Assembly (NCBI RefSeq): GCF_963678635.1
Contig: NC_087068.1
Span: 51,934,731-51,998,730, forward strand
DNA: 64,000 bases
Origin: Symsagittifera roscoffensis
Taxonomy: Eukaryota > Xenacoelomorpha > Acoela > Convolutidae
Direction of reading: 5' to 3'
The position numbers were made by a program, and so were the translations under genes. Below are positions 1 to 11,289 of the stretch, piece by piece (positions within the stretch are counted from its first letter, which is position 1; each line of letters opens with the position of its first letter). Under the pieces are notes generated by a model. That model saw only the letters and a program-made list of their open reading frames with translations. It did not search any database and was not told the DNA's origin.

Positions 1-744
1 AGCAGAAAAAAAAACATTTACTGAATCTTTTCTAATCTTTCAAGTCCCCTCTGAAAGTAGAATGAACAATTGAATTTTTCTCGAACATTGTTCAATTTTA
101 TTGTTACTGGAAAAAAACAAGGTCCGTCTAGGATTCGTCAACTGAGTTACCACTAGGCTAAGAAGATATTTAGAGAAATTAAGAGAAAAGAAGTAAGAAA
201 ATAATGTGTAAGAAAAGTTGTATACGAGAAAAACTAGTCTTGTTCCCAATTACAAGACACTTGCTCTCGCAAGTGAAAATATTTCAATAAATATGAGGGA
301 TACTAAAAAATGAGAGAATCAAAACAAGAAGAACCGGTGTCTGAGCAAGTACCACAGAATGTTCCGACCATTTTTAAAAACATTTCGGTTTTATTGTTCA
401 TTTGTTTCAAATAAAAAGCGGTTTTAGAGCTGATCAAAATACTCGAGTTAATTAATTAAGCATAATCGACAGATGAAAATAAGCAAAATGAACAACTGAA
501 AAAAAATGTCAAAAATTTTTTTTTTAAATTATTAGCGTAAATTTTTTATTCAGATAAAGAATTTTTTTTCGCTAAGAAAAAACGCCAAATGCAACTTACA
601 AAACTAATTCACATGGAGTAAAACTACGTTTTTGTTTTCTGAAACGAGAATTTTTTTCAATACGTTTTTTTAGCTCGCTTTACTTGCGCAAAATTAGACC
701 AAAAAAAAACAAAACGTTAACCGGTTGACCTGAACGTTGAAAAC

Positions 745-935
745 ATTTGCTGCAAAACTTTTCATGTCGTTCGAATTACGACTGACAGGGTTTTACAACT
801 TGACATACCTAGGAGCATTCTTATGATTATTTGTGGTACCTAATTTTGTGTGGAACCTCAAAACAAACTTTAACACCCGGAGACGAATTTCCTCCCGTGT
901 CGAAGGTGGGAACAATAATTTGATCATTAAAACAG
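745..935 (+). repeat. Dispersed repeat fragment, TGATTATTTGTGGYACC type
   Basis: This stretch shares a recognisable word order with 38865-39000 and 39050-39320, and in reverse orientation with about 61520-61640. The shared order is a 'ttcgaattacgac' type segment, an 'attcttatgattatttgtggtacct' type segment (split here for length), then a 'ggtgggaacaa' type segment. The copies are strongly diverged, so this is an old interspersed family. I see no coding capacity and no clear ends. Confidence 0.45.
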
Positions 936-984
936 TTCCTTCAATCTATAGTTTTATGGGCAAAAACTCACATGCATAGTTAGG

Positions 985-1145
985 GAAGAATCATTGAACG
1001 CAAGGAGAATCATAGAACGCAAGGGAACAAACACAGAGTTGCAAAAGGGTCAATTCATGCAAGACAGCCATTTAGGAAAGAATCATTGAACCCAAGGAAA
1101 CAAAAACCGACAGTTGGAAAAGTGTCAATGCACGCAAAACAACAA
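985..1145. repeat. Short dispersed repeats with ATTGAACGCAAGG words
   Basis: Imperfect repeats of AATCATTGAACGCAAGG occur at about 990, 1008 and 1082. They are followed by ACAGTTGGAAAA-GTGTCAATGCACGC-like text. Related text appears in cyclin A introns near 2740-2775 and 4480-4500, so one low-copy family has seeded the flank and introns. There are no terminal repeats or coding frame. Confidence 0.4.
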
Positions 1146-1931
1146 ATTCCCTTGTTTTCTAGTTAAAATCTAATTGATCCAATTGCTAAGAAAAAAATCG
1201 CCACAACGCCCTTTGAACTTCAAGGACAAGTTATAGACATTTCAATTATTTTAACGCGATTTGAGAAAATTGATCACTAGGCAGGGTTAGCAATTTGTGT
1301 TTTTTTTTTTAAAACTAACAGTAAAACATAACAATTTTTTGAATGTTAACAAATCATCCCCCCTCAACGGACTGATTTTCAATCTGAATCAGTTAAATGC
1401 TGAGTTTTTTCAAGAAATAGCTAATAAGACACGCTCGCTATGAAACGAAACTTTCGCTATGAAACGAAACTTTTCGACTAATCTTTCGAAATCGCTTTAT
1501 TTCTTCATCTTATCAGTAGTTAATTTTTTCTGAAGCCTTCTGAATTAAACTATTGAAAACGAGGAATCACAAGTTGGATTATTGCATTAAATGGTATGCT
1601 TCTACACACAACACATTGACTCAAAGTCCACACACGCCCACAAGAATTATTTCAAACAAATAAAGGTGGCATTTGAAGCAACTTAAAATTCAAATTCAAG
1701 TCTAAAACGATTTCCTAAATACTCATTAAAATACGTATAAAATTACAAAAGTTACATTGCATAATGAATGTTCGCAATAATAGTAGCCTCATTTCGTATG
1801 TTCTGTGTGCCTAATTCATACTCATAGCACCATTTGACTGCCTTTTTCTTGTTAGCTGAACTCTTTAGTAAATCGAGTAATCCAACAACCAGTTCCAGTC
1901 TAGAACAAGTCGGAAATAAATAGCCGCATCC

Positions 1932-4900
1932 TCATATTCCCAGAGGGAGTGGGATGTTCTTAGGGCAGACACGCTCAGCAACTTCACCGAATCTAAACAA
2001 AATTCAGAATTTGGCTGATAAGTTCTGCTTCAAAGTAAGTTTCAACTTAATACACTGATTATAATTGTTTATATTAGTAAGTACTACAAATAGAGACGCC
2101 AGCTGAGATCGAGTGGCATATCCTTTCCCGTTCAACGCCCATTTAAATCAAACAGATTGTGCCGAGAAAAACCTGTCAGAAAAATCTTTGAAGTACTTTT
2201 TTAGTGACAAAAACCTTAAGCCAGTGATGCGCAATTTTTCACCGAGAAATTGATTCTATTTTTATTAAATGAAGTCAACAAAACAGATTAATTTACTGAA
2301 GAACTCCAAAATTATGTGAATTCTACAGATAACGAACATTTTTTTTTAATTTCAAAACTATTGTACAGCAACCGACAATTCTTTAATTTTTTGAATGAAA
2401 ACAATTTGTATAGCAACCGGCCCTTCTTTTTTTCGAATGAAAGCAATTTGTACAGCAGCCGGCAATTCTTATTTCTTTTTAATTAATACAAATACACCGA
2501 CCTTTCGTCCTTGTATTTGTCCTGAATTGCAGTCCAGGTGAGTTTGGGGGCGAGGCTGTAGTATTTGTGGGTGTACCGAATGCAGCTCTCTAGTTCCCTC
2601 AGTGAAAATCCACACTTCTTTGGAACACTCTCCATCTGAAGCAAAAGATAATAGAACGTCAAAAAACACGAAACATCTACAAGAAAATTATCATTGGCTC
2701 ATAATTATCAAGAACCTTTGTGGGAAAAAAAGACATAAACTGACAGCCGGAAAAGAGTAATGAACGCAAGAAAACTGAAAATTTCGAAGAAAAACATAGA
2801 TGGCCTTAATTGAGTTTGTAGAACAATTTATGATAGACACTTTTTTGCTAAAGTTAACCCAATTTGAGAAAACTGGATCAATAGGCTAAACTTTCATTTT
2901 GCTGGGAAATCTGATAATTTATTTCCAGTTTCGAAATTAGAAGTCGATCACGTTTTTCGTGACCTTTATATTTATGCAGTTCGATAGTGGAGTTTGCCTT
3001 CCTTTTAACAATGAAAATGCACTGAACTTAAAAAGTCAAACCGCGAAAAATCAAAACTGAGCGTGAGCAAACTTTATCATAAAAAAAATCACCAAGACCT
3101 ATTTACGAGTCTTCTCTACGTTCAAACTCTTCAAAATGACATGCGAGCAACTAAATGATTTGTGACGACATCTTACCCATTTGTCCATATTGAGAGCAGC
3201 TGCTGCCACGTACAATGAGGCTGCTGCCTTCTGTGATGGCAGGAAGCACAGGAAAGTCTCTCCTTGCAGAAGTGTCAGCTCACAGATATACTGGAAAAAA
3301 TATACACGTAAGATAATTGCCGAAACCTTCGGACAGCCCAAATCAAAATTGAGAAAAAATTATTTCATTCAAAAGCAATTCATCAGAAGTAACTCGCGCA
3401 GGGCCGTTTGAAAAGTCAAAATTACATTCCGAAGTGTTATAATATTCTCGATGCTCTTTAATAAGGGACGAATTGTTAAGTAGAATTACCAACTTGTCAT
3501 AGTAACCGATCATTTAAAAAATTCATTCCACATTCTGACAGATATTGACCTTACTTTTGAGAGATTTTCCAGTTCCAACAGAGATTCTGGATCTGTTTCG
3601 CAAATTAGGTCATCATACTCTTTTAAGAAATGGTTCAAGAAGGCATTGGAGGACGGCTGTGATAATTCAAATTTCAAGGCTTTCAACATTGATTTTTCCA
3701 GCCTCAGCAGCTGTCTGGCGTTGTATGTATTGTCAGTCAAGTTGACAAACTCTACGGCAGTAGGAGGGTAAATTTCTTCGTATTTCCTGCAAATCAGTTG
3801 AAAACTTCCTTTCAACATAACGCTTTATATCATATTACGATATTTCCCATTCAATATCCCCCAGTAAATAATCCTGATAAATCAATTAGCATAGCCAACA
3901 GACAATTAAAGAAGAGTAAATGAACAAATAAACACGAAAAAATAAATAAAAAAAACACATTTAGAAGTTTTCACGCTAAAATGCAACATTACGAAATTTT
4001 TTTGGTTGATTGTTCTAGGAAAGATATTTCACTGTGCTTTATTTTGCACAAGCAAGTTTTTCAAAACTTGCACTAAGCTTAAAAAACTTACTGGTTTTTC
4101 AATACGGCACGGATTATACGAATTTATTTTTTATACGGATTTAAGCGCTGCCATAATGGCATTTTGTATGATTTCACTTATGATTGAAGCATATCTTTTT
4201 AGCACTTATGATTGAAAGCATATCTTCTCTAAGTCAAATTTGAAAAATTGGCAAACTACGGGCTATAATTTGTGTTACTAGGGTTACACAGGGAAATATC
4301 AAAATATAACCAATTGGCCCATTTTAGAATATTTCTAGTTTGAAACGTTTCTGCGATGGAGACAATTAGTTTGGTTTCGAAATGCAAACCTAGTCAACAG
4401 ATGAAATAAAAAGAAACTGAATCCGAATTTTTTGCAATTAAATCAGGTTTAAAGCCTTTGAATTTACAAAAAATCATTGAACTAAAGGAAAAACAAATAA
4501 ATCAAAGGTCAAGCCATAAAAATCAAATTTCAGCCAGCGCGAGCAAATTTTGGATCTAATTAATAATCCCTCCTTTGCTGCAGTCTTGAAAAGGGTAGAG
4601 GTTGTTAAGTAGATCCCAAATTTTTTCTACAGTTTTTAAAACGCGAAAAACATCACGACCTATGGGGCTAGGTCTTTCACCAGACCGACCTTTTACAAGA
4701 CCACAATGCAATAATTCTAGTAAGATAAATTTAAATTACTGGAAGATTCGAAGAGGAAGCGGTTAGAACAAACAAAACTTCACTGAGAAACCGTGAAAAC
4801 AATGTCTTTAACCAGACTAAACGGCGCGATTACATCTGTCAATCAAATTTGTTTATTGAGTCTGGTAAAAGGTCCATGTTATTCTGGTAAAAGACCGGTC

Positions 4901-6082
4901 TGGTAAAAGGTACAATCACTTATCATTTTACACTTGATTACCTTAAAACAATTCAAATAACATCAAACTTAGAAGTTTGGATCAAGATGACATCTGTTAA
5001 ATCTAGTTTTTTTTGGTATATTTACTTACGAGGCAATGAACATTGCTGCGACACCAGCTAACTGCAGTTTGTCTCTCGTGCAAGACATGACTGACAAAAA
5101 TCTGTCCACGTAAGCGACTGATAGATACAGTGTCTCGTTACATAATTTGAACTCCTCCCCTACCTCGACAAGCCAGTCAACCAGGGTCGATCTCATATCA
5201 TTGTCAATTTCTCTCTGCCGACGCAAGTACCTGGGCGACGGCAGGAACAATCTCTGCAAGCAGAATTAGGATCGAATCTTAAAGTAGCCGAGTATAACCC
5301 ATTCAGTTCGTTTTCGTAATAAGTCCAACCTTTTCGTAATTAACCAGTTAAAAATCACACAGACTGGCAGTTCAGATAAACAATTTATCCAATCTATCTA
5401 GTTCCGGCATTCATTTTATCAACTTTGAAAGCTTATTTCATCTGCAGTTCAGATTTGGTATCTCATATGTTCAAAAGCCAAATTTGACTGTTCGCTGATA
5501 TTTAACGCCTCACTGTACATGTTCAAATAGTAAAAATCAATAGCGTCAAAATTTACAAACCTCTGCTTCTCTCCAGTAGGTCAATGCATCTGAACAATAC
5601 TCTGGCTCACGGAAAGCAATTTCAATCAGAGACAACGTAAATATAATCTCTGAATCTCCGATAGCTGAAACATTTGGTCAAAATTAACGAAGTCAATCGA
5701 AAAATAAAATATGCTTCCGTTATTGACCATGTTACTCACAGTCAATCTCCATACTTTCATCAGACCGCTCCGGACTTCTTTGAGGATTACTCTCTTTAGC
5801 GAAATGGCTGAATTTGGCGACATCGCCGACTTTTTCTGCTTTGGAGACATTTAGGCTCTGCGCCGCGACAGTCGCATTTGTTATATTCCCGAAAGCAGTT
5901 CGTGGACCTCTGTTTGTCTGAAACCGAATTAAGTCAACTTTAAAGTGCTGCAACACTTAAATTTGCCAGACTTAACAGACAAGCAACCTTAACATTTCAA
6001 AATTCTGACGTACCGTTGTTTTTCCGTTATTTTTGCCGCCCGCATTTCTCGATGTAACTGGGTTGGCGTTTTCTACATCCAT
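1932..6082 (-). CDS. CCNA: Cyclin A, complete, 8 coding exons
   Basis: G2/M cyclin that binds and activates CDK1/CDK2. The coding exons on the minus strand are 6082-6014, 5917-5740, 5664-5561, 5253-5030, 3786-3555, 3290-3177, 2635-2502 and 1992-1932. All introns are GT-AG, the phases join exactly, and the product is 371 residues, shorter than vertebrate cyclin A2 (about 430) because the N-terminal region is short. The N-terminal cyclin box has [12 protein letters not shown] at 137-148, [15 protein letters not shown] and the A-type signature KYEEIYPP at 193-200. The second cyclin fold (about 240-350) has the [11 protein letters not shown] and [10 protein letters not shown] regions. Equivalents of the CDK-contacting Lys266 and Glu295 are K193 and E222. 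A destruction-box-like RTAFGNITN lies at 29-37, with Phe where Leu is usual. The start ATG at 6082-6080 sits in AAACATGG. The last intron (donor GTCGGT) is the weakest; reading through it would stop three codons later. Confidence 0.93.
2362..2470. repeat. Tandem repeat in cyclin A intron 7
   Basis: Three imperfect copies of a roughly 45-bp unit are seen, each with TTGTAYAGCARCCGRC followed by a T-rich run, then GAATGAAARCAA. It lies wholly within the last intron (2501-1993), just upstream (plus-strand sense) of the exon 7 donor. Confidence 0.6.
4552..4616. mobile_element. Short MITE copy, GGATCTAC family, in cyclin A intron 4
   Basis: The ends GGATCTAATTAATAAT and GTTGTTAAGTAGATCC are inverted repeats. 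The element is flanked by perfect 8-bp direct repeats CAAATTTT (4544-4551 and 4617-4624), the expected target-site duplication. At 65 bp it is an internally deleted relative of the copies at 44799-45000 and 62915-63530. Confidence 0.75.
4671..4910. mobile_element. MITE-like element with ~24-bp terminal inverted repeats in cyclin A intron 4
   Basis: The left end (ggtctttcaccagaccgacc, 4671-4690, continuing ttttac) is the near-exact reverse complement of the right end at 4887-4910 (gtaaaagaccggtctggtaa then aagg). The interior is AT-rich with no reading frame. A target-site duplication is not clear. It is about 240 bp, typical for a non-autonomous DNA transposon. Confidence 0.6.
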
Positions 6083-6835
6083 GTTTAGAAATCTTCGAGT
6101 GCTCAAATTTGAAAAATTAATAATAACCTACAGATGCCTCTGAGATGAATTCTTTAGGAGCTTGACCCACTTTTGTATCTTGGAATTTAAGCATGAGGAA
6201 AAACTTTAAACTTAATTTGAGCCCGCACAAAATCAAAAATTTATAATCGAAATTTGATAACAAGAAAATTTTGAAGACATCTGAAAATCAAAGTTGACTT
6301 ATGCCGTTCGATGTGTGACGTAAAAAAAAATTGTGTACACTTTAGAAAGTAAATTAAAAGTGAAGAACAAAGCATAACAAAGCTAGATCGATCAAAGGTA
6401 AATTGAAAAGGATAAAACTTAAGGAATCAGGCTCAGTGTCTTCAAAGAAATCAGTGGCAGATGAACAATTTCGAGTCTCACAAATGCCAATGCAAATCTT
6501 GATTGAGTCAATTCCTGAGGGCAACTAAAAAATTGACAATCATTCCGCATTGATGGACAATCTGTACAAAGAGAGAAACTTAAAACCTAATCAGATAAAA
6601 AAAGTACTTCCGCCAATCACAAAAGAAGATCTAGGAATTGCTTATAGAATGGAAAAGACGTACAGAACTTGCGCTTCTGAAAAAAAAGTGCTCTAACAAT
6701 TTACAACTATTCTGAGAGGAATAATTACGACTTTCAAAACATCCATACTCAAAAAAGACAAACATTTCAAACCTTGAGGTTTGTCGCACTCAGAAACTCA
6801 CAACAATTTAGCTCAAGCATGAAGAGTCACGGACT

Positions 6836-6955
6836 GCTTGCAACTGTTGTTTCCCAAATGAGGTTGCAAATTTGCTTGCAAATTAGCTTGCAATTTGCTT
6901 GCAATTTGCTTGCAAACGTTTGAAATTTACTTTTTAGCAAAAATTTCTTGCAAAT
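6836..6955. repeat. Clustered TTGCAA / CTTGCAAATT repeats
   Basis: At least eight TTGCAA hexamers occur within about 120 bp, several in the phased form GCTTGCAATTT. TTGCAA is palindromic, so the cluster reads alike on both strands. This looks like simple repeat expansion. It lies about 750 bp upstream of the cyclin A start codon. Confidence 0.65.
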
Positions 6956-7114
6956 TAGGTTTCCACTGGGATACTAAATAACATAATCAAATAACCATCC
7001 TTCAGCTTTCGTGGTCAAATTCACAAACCTGTTATTTGATTGCTACGCAATCATGTTTCTGGCAAAAATTCTTGAGAAAAAATTCAAAATACAAATTTTA
7101 AGCAATTAAGTGCA

Positions 7115-7318
7115 TCACAATGAAAAAATTGTTGTAATAATCTTATTAAACAGATTTGTTATGTTTGATGTTTGTGCCTGTTTGTGGAGCGCCCTCTGAG
7201 GGATTTTAGAGACAGGTCTGTCAAGTGCCTTTCTGTGGGGAGGTGGGAAACTGCGACTGGCTTGAAGAGTCTGGTGGTACACCGCTGGACCTACTGAGCT
7301 CGGGTGAGATTGTTCCAT
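7115..7318 (-). CDS. Possible small ORF, 67 aa, unrecognised
   Basis: An ATG-initiated minus-strand frame (start at 7318) encodes 67 residues beginning MEQSHPSSVGPAVYHQ, rich in Ser, Pro, Arg and His. It stands out because the segment 7170-7315 is clearly richer in G+C than its surroundings. No domain, signal peptide or membrane segment is visible, and no flanking exons were found. It could be an exon of an unseen gene, a repeat remnant or chance. Confidence 0.2.
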   Translation of the reverse strand: MEQSHPSSVGPAVYHQTLQASRSFPPPHRKALDRPVSKIPQRALHKQAQTSNITNLFNKIITTIFSL

Positions 7319-7479
7319 GTTTTTGATTTTTGTAATTCGATTTTAAAATTTAAATTATATTAATTGTCTTTTTTTTTTATTTGCTGATTTATAAAATTCC
7401 CACTAACCGCTTCTCATGGAATGTTCAGTCCCCTAAAGTCCAGTCAAAATCCTTTTTTTAACCTTTATGCTGAGTCAAG

Positions 7480-10287
7480 ATGGGGAAAAACAACAAAGAG
7501 TGTACAAGCAAAGATTGCTTAAAACCTCCAGGACTGATAAATTGGATTGGATGTGATTGTTGTTCTAGTTGGTATCGTATCGGTTTGGCAAATATTTCTC
7601 TTAGCGACTCTAAGAAAACCCAATGGTTTCAGTGTGCCTTTATGCGTTGCTATTAAATCTGTTTATAAAGCAAAAATAGGTAATAATTTAGTGCTAGACA
7701 ATTATCTTAATACAGCCACCTCAAAAGTCCGAGTACTCAAGAGAGTACCAAAAGACTCGCGTGTTACCTTGGCGGAAAGTCTGTCGGACAGACTGAATGA
7801 CATCGTCTACAATGTAGAAGATGTTACCAAATGGCTAATTTTTTTAACGTCGTTCTTATTTTTTTGGAGCAACCGAAAAGAAGTGGACTCAAACAGATCA
7901 CAAGCATGAGCTCTTCGATAAATGAAAAAATTCGAGCAAATGACGTATCACTTCCAAACCCCATCCCCAAGTTTCAAACCCGCCTCTGAGTGACCTCGAG
8001 CAGAGAAAAAAGCTAATAAGTACTAAGCTCGGTGAAGGAAATATAAAAGGAGGAATAAAGTTTGCTGCTTCGGATGATAAATTTGCTCCTTTTTCAACTA
8101 ATAACTATCAAAAAATGTTGTCTAAGCACCCTCAGCGAGCCCAATTTTGAAGCTCCAAATCCAGAAAAGTTAGATAGTTTTTTCTTAACCGATTTTGACC
8201 TATACAAAGCGATAATGTCCTTTCCGAACGGATCAGCAGCAGGTCTTCATAAAATAGTTCCTCAAATTTTTAAAGATCTTGTTAGTAGGTCGAATGGCAG
8301 TGCAGGACCGAAATCGCTTACTAAGCTGATAAACCTCATTGGAGATGGCAAAATACCCGAACCCCTAAGACCTTTCTTTTTCGGCGCAAAGCTTATAACC
8401 CTCATAAAGATAGACGGAGGGTTGAGACCGATTGCCACAGGCAACACGCTGAGACTTATCGCGTCTAAATGCGCTGGAAGCAAGGCCCTCTCAGAGCGAC
8501 AAAAACTTTTCGGAAACGTACAGGTAGGATGCGGTACCAAACGAGGAGCAGAAATAGCTGCATACTCGTTTCGAAACCTTATTGAACGCGACCACAATCC
8601 AAAACGCAATGTTCTTTTAAAACTAGATTTTAAGAATGCCTGAAGGCTGAATCATGTCTATTCAAATCGCCCCGAATTGTATAATTACACCCATTGTGCG
8701 TATTGTAATTCTATTTACCTTTTTTACGGAAACTCTGTCATAATGTCAGAAAACGGAACTCAGCAAGGTGATCCTGAAGCCCAAACCCTTTTTATGGAAA
8801 CAATTCAGACATTAGTCAAACAGTTGGAGTCGAAAATTATTATCTGGTATTTAGATAATGGAAATTTAGCCGACGACTATGAGGTAGTACTCAGGGACCT
8901 TAAAAACATTCTGAAATTGGAACAAATTTACAGCCTGAGCTTGAGCACTGAGAAGTTCGAACTTTGTTTTTTGGGACCGATTACGAGTACACAGTATAAT
9001 TCAATTTTAACCTAATTTCGAAAAATACGCCCCAAAAATAAAAATAAAAACAAAAGAAGAATTCCTCATTTAAGGATCTCCAATCGGCTAACGTTGCCGA
9101 AAAGAATTGTTGACAAAAAAATTAACGCGCTTGAAAAAATCTCGGATGTCATTGACAAACTAGACGCCCATTATGGCTTTTAACTCCTGAAAAATTGCTT
9201 TAGCATGCCAAAACTCCTTTATTTTTTGCTTACGAGTCCTTGTTTTTTGCAAAATGATTTTTTGGATAGCTACAACAAATTACTAAGAAATTTCGTTTTG
9301 CAAGGTCACTAATGTGAAAATGGATGAAAACCAGTTTTTACAAGCAGTTCTCCTGGCAGCAAAAAATGCCTAGAGCGAGAACTTTGGTTTGGATCAAGTG
9401 GATGGAACCTATGATGATGCGCTTAAAATGTGGTTTGAACTTAAAAAAATTGAAATGGCTCCGGAAAAGGAAATCCAAAACATTGAACAGAGCCAGTTTT
9501 TGACAGCGAAATTGCAGACTTGATTTTACGACTCAAGCCAACGGACCTAAAAAGATTCAACGCGTTCCAAGATAGATTTGGCTCCCAATGGTTGAACGTC
9601 ATCCCGTTCAAAATTTTAAGGTTTAAAATGTCGAACCAACAACTCAGAATTGCCACAGGACTTCGATTAGGCTCAAAAATATGCGAACGGCATAAATGCG
9701 TGTGCGGAAAAGACGTTACCGAGGAAGGTTGTCATGCCTCTTGCCTCAAAAGTTCAGGGAGATTCTCTAGGCATTCAAACCTGAATGCCCTTATAAAGCA
9801 GAGTTTATCTTCTACTCACATTCCGTCTGTTTTAGAACCACGACATATCTACAGGACCAATCACAAGAGACCAGACGGTTTGACGCTCGTTCAATGGGCT
9901 GTTGGTAATCAGCTCTTGTGGGATGTAACGGTAGTAGACTCCTTAGCTCCTTGTAGGATTATTACCGGGTCTCTTCGAAACCCTGGTACGGCTGCCGCTG
10001 AAGCGGAAGAGCAAAAAATTAACAAGTATAAAGATTTTGTAGATGATGGATGTCTTTTTCAACCGCTAGCTTTTGAGATTCAGGGCCTGACCGGCTCCAG
10101 CATAGAAATTTTTTCGATCAAGTTTTGTGAGAACCTAAGCATATGCACTGAGGAACCCAGAGCAGGCAGATTTTTAAAACAGAGAATCTCCCTTTCAATA
10201 CAGATTGCGAACGCCGCTTGCATACTCGGAAAAATAAATGACAAAAGAACTTTCGACGAACTTTTTTTATTTGTAGCTCTTGTATAA
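7480..10287 (+). pseudogene. Decayed non-LTR retrotransposon: PHD-like finger, RT, C-terminal zinc/nuclease-like tail
   Basis: Pieces lie in several frames with stops between. From 7480 an open stretch begins MGKNNKECTSKDC and continues with WIGCDCCSSWYRIGL and a later WFQC, a Cys-rich pattern like a PHD finger. The frame then shifts (7547-7909). RT segments lie at 8062-8643 (LRPFFFGAKLITL, GGLRPIATGNTLR, LLKLDFKNA, then a stop) and 8677-9015 (GTQQGDP). The catalytic box reads YLDN instead of YxDD, so it is inactive. Further relics up to 9320 include MPKLLYFLLTSPCF. The tail at 9520-10287 has CVCGKDVTEEGCHASC (a CCHC-like zinc site), GRFSRHSNLN, KRPDGL and WDVTVVDS, resembling a restriction-like endonuclease of the PD-(D/E)XK type. 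This order (RT followed by a Cys/His site and RPD...D) recalls endonuclease-at-the-C-terminus elements, but clade assignment is inference. Confidence 0.75.
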
Positions 10288-11235
10288 TATAATTTCTCGT
10301 GTCGAATTGCGTGTTCTTATTGAAGAAACGTAACCTGTATCAATTTTAATTGAAAAACAATTCATCTCTTGCCATCTTCTTTTATCATTATCACTTCCAT
10401 ATCTAGAAAATTCCAAGGATTTTGACTGGAATACGTGATGAAGGGACTCTTGAGTGTAACCTCGGTTACAATGATTTTTTTGAAAAATAGATTAGTATCA
10501 CAAACTAAAAAAACTTCACGAAAGAAATTTGAAATCATTCGATCAAATTTTTCTATTGAATGGCTGCCACTGTTGGTTCTCCTTGAAATAAACGTAGGTT
10601 TTAAATTTTATAAACTGCTTCTCTTTTTCTGTAAGCAAGGATATTCTATTAATTGATTTTGTCATCTTGTAACCTGAGCCTAATTGTTACTATTTTTTTT
10701 TAAAAAAAAAGAGCTTTCAATATACGGTCCATTAAAACTTTCGACAAATTACAATTGTTTTTCTTGTGTTCACAATTATTTGATTGTTTTCATTTTGCGA
10801 ATTTACGATCGGTGGTATTCAGAAGTGTTTTAATCTCCGGAAATGGCAAATTATTTTCCAGTCGAGAAACAATGGTACTGGTAATACATTGCGTTTTAAA
10901 TTAACATCGGAAAATAAATCGAGTTTTGAACAAAATCAGCAAATTTTAAATGCACAGTTTAATTGTTTTTCTACTGCTATTGACAAATTTGCTGAAATTT
11001 TTTTATGAGGAGGGCAGGGTAGTGTAAGTGATTGACAGCGAATAATCTCAAGTGTAGTAGTTTTGTTTTAAAAGGAACCGGTTTTTTGATCAATTTTTGT
11101 GGCAATTTTTGATCAATTCGCCTTGAAAACTCAAAAATTGGTTCGAAATTGATCCGAGACCTTTCACGCTTACTTTTTCTTTCATAATGTTTTTGTCCAG
11201 GGCAATTGTGTATTGTTTTCATCTTTTTTAACATG
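10288..11235 (+). other. 3' untranslated tail of the plus-strand non-LTR element
   Basis: AT-rich, with no frame of note. It is assigned to the element because the same sequence follows the same C-terminal coding tail in the second copy (about 19980-20965), at high identity with small indels. The exact 3' terminus is not visible, because a minus-strand LINE-associated module abuts it. Confidence 0.5.
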
Positions 11236-11289
11236 TTTTCATTTGAGGACGATAATTTCAGTTTTTTTTCTGGTATTACCTTGGAGTAA

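Larger units (their letters stand above)
1..1931. other. AT-rich 3' flank of cyclin A, no gene seen
   Basis: No convincing coding sequence. Reading frames are short and low-complexity on both strands. The stretch holds the likely cyclin A 3' UTR (minus strand, just below 1932), with a candidate AATAAA on the minus strand at 1497-1502. It also holds a 19-bp direct repeat (CGCTATGAAACGAAACTTT) near 1435-1472 and two dispersed repeat fragments listed separately. Confidence 0.6.
6083..7440. other. Intergenic region upstream of cyclin A
   Basis: This is the cyclin A 5' flank and probable promoter side, since that gene reads leftwards from 6082. No TATA box is evident close to the ATG. At 6440-6760 the plus strand has short open stretches (for example around 6560-6660, reading NLYKERNLKPNQIKKVLPP) interrupted by stops. 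They look like decayed coding sequence, possibly the N-terminal part of the element starting near 7440, but I cannot identify them. Confidence 0.4.

Noticed and set aside
40-249. 69-codon minus-strand frame at the left edge
   Set aside because: Phe/Leu/Tyr-rich product of AT-rich sequence, no homologous motif or splice context.
6440-6760. Exon of a host gene upstream of cyclin A
   Set aside because: Open stretches are short, interrupted by stops and lack paired splice sites; recorded only as possible decayed coding sequence.
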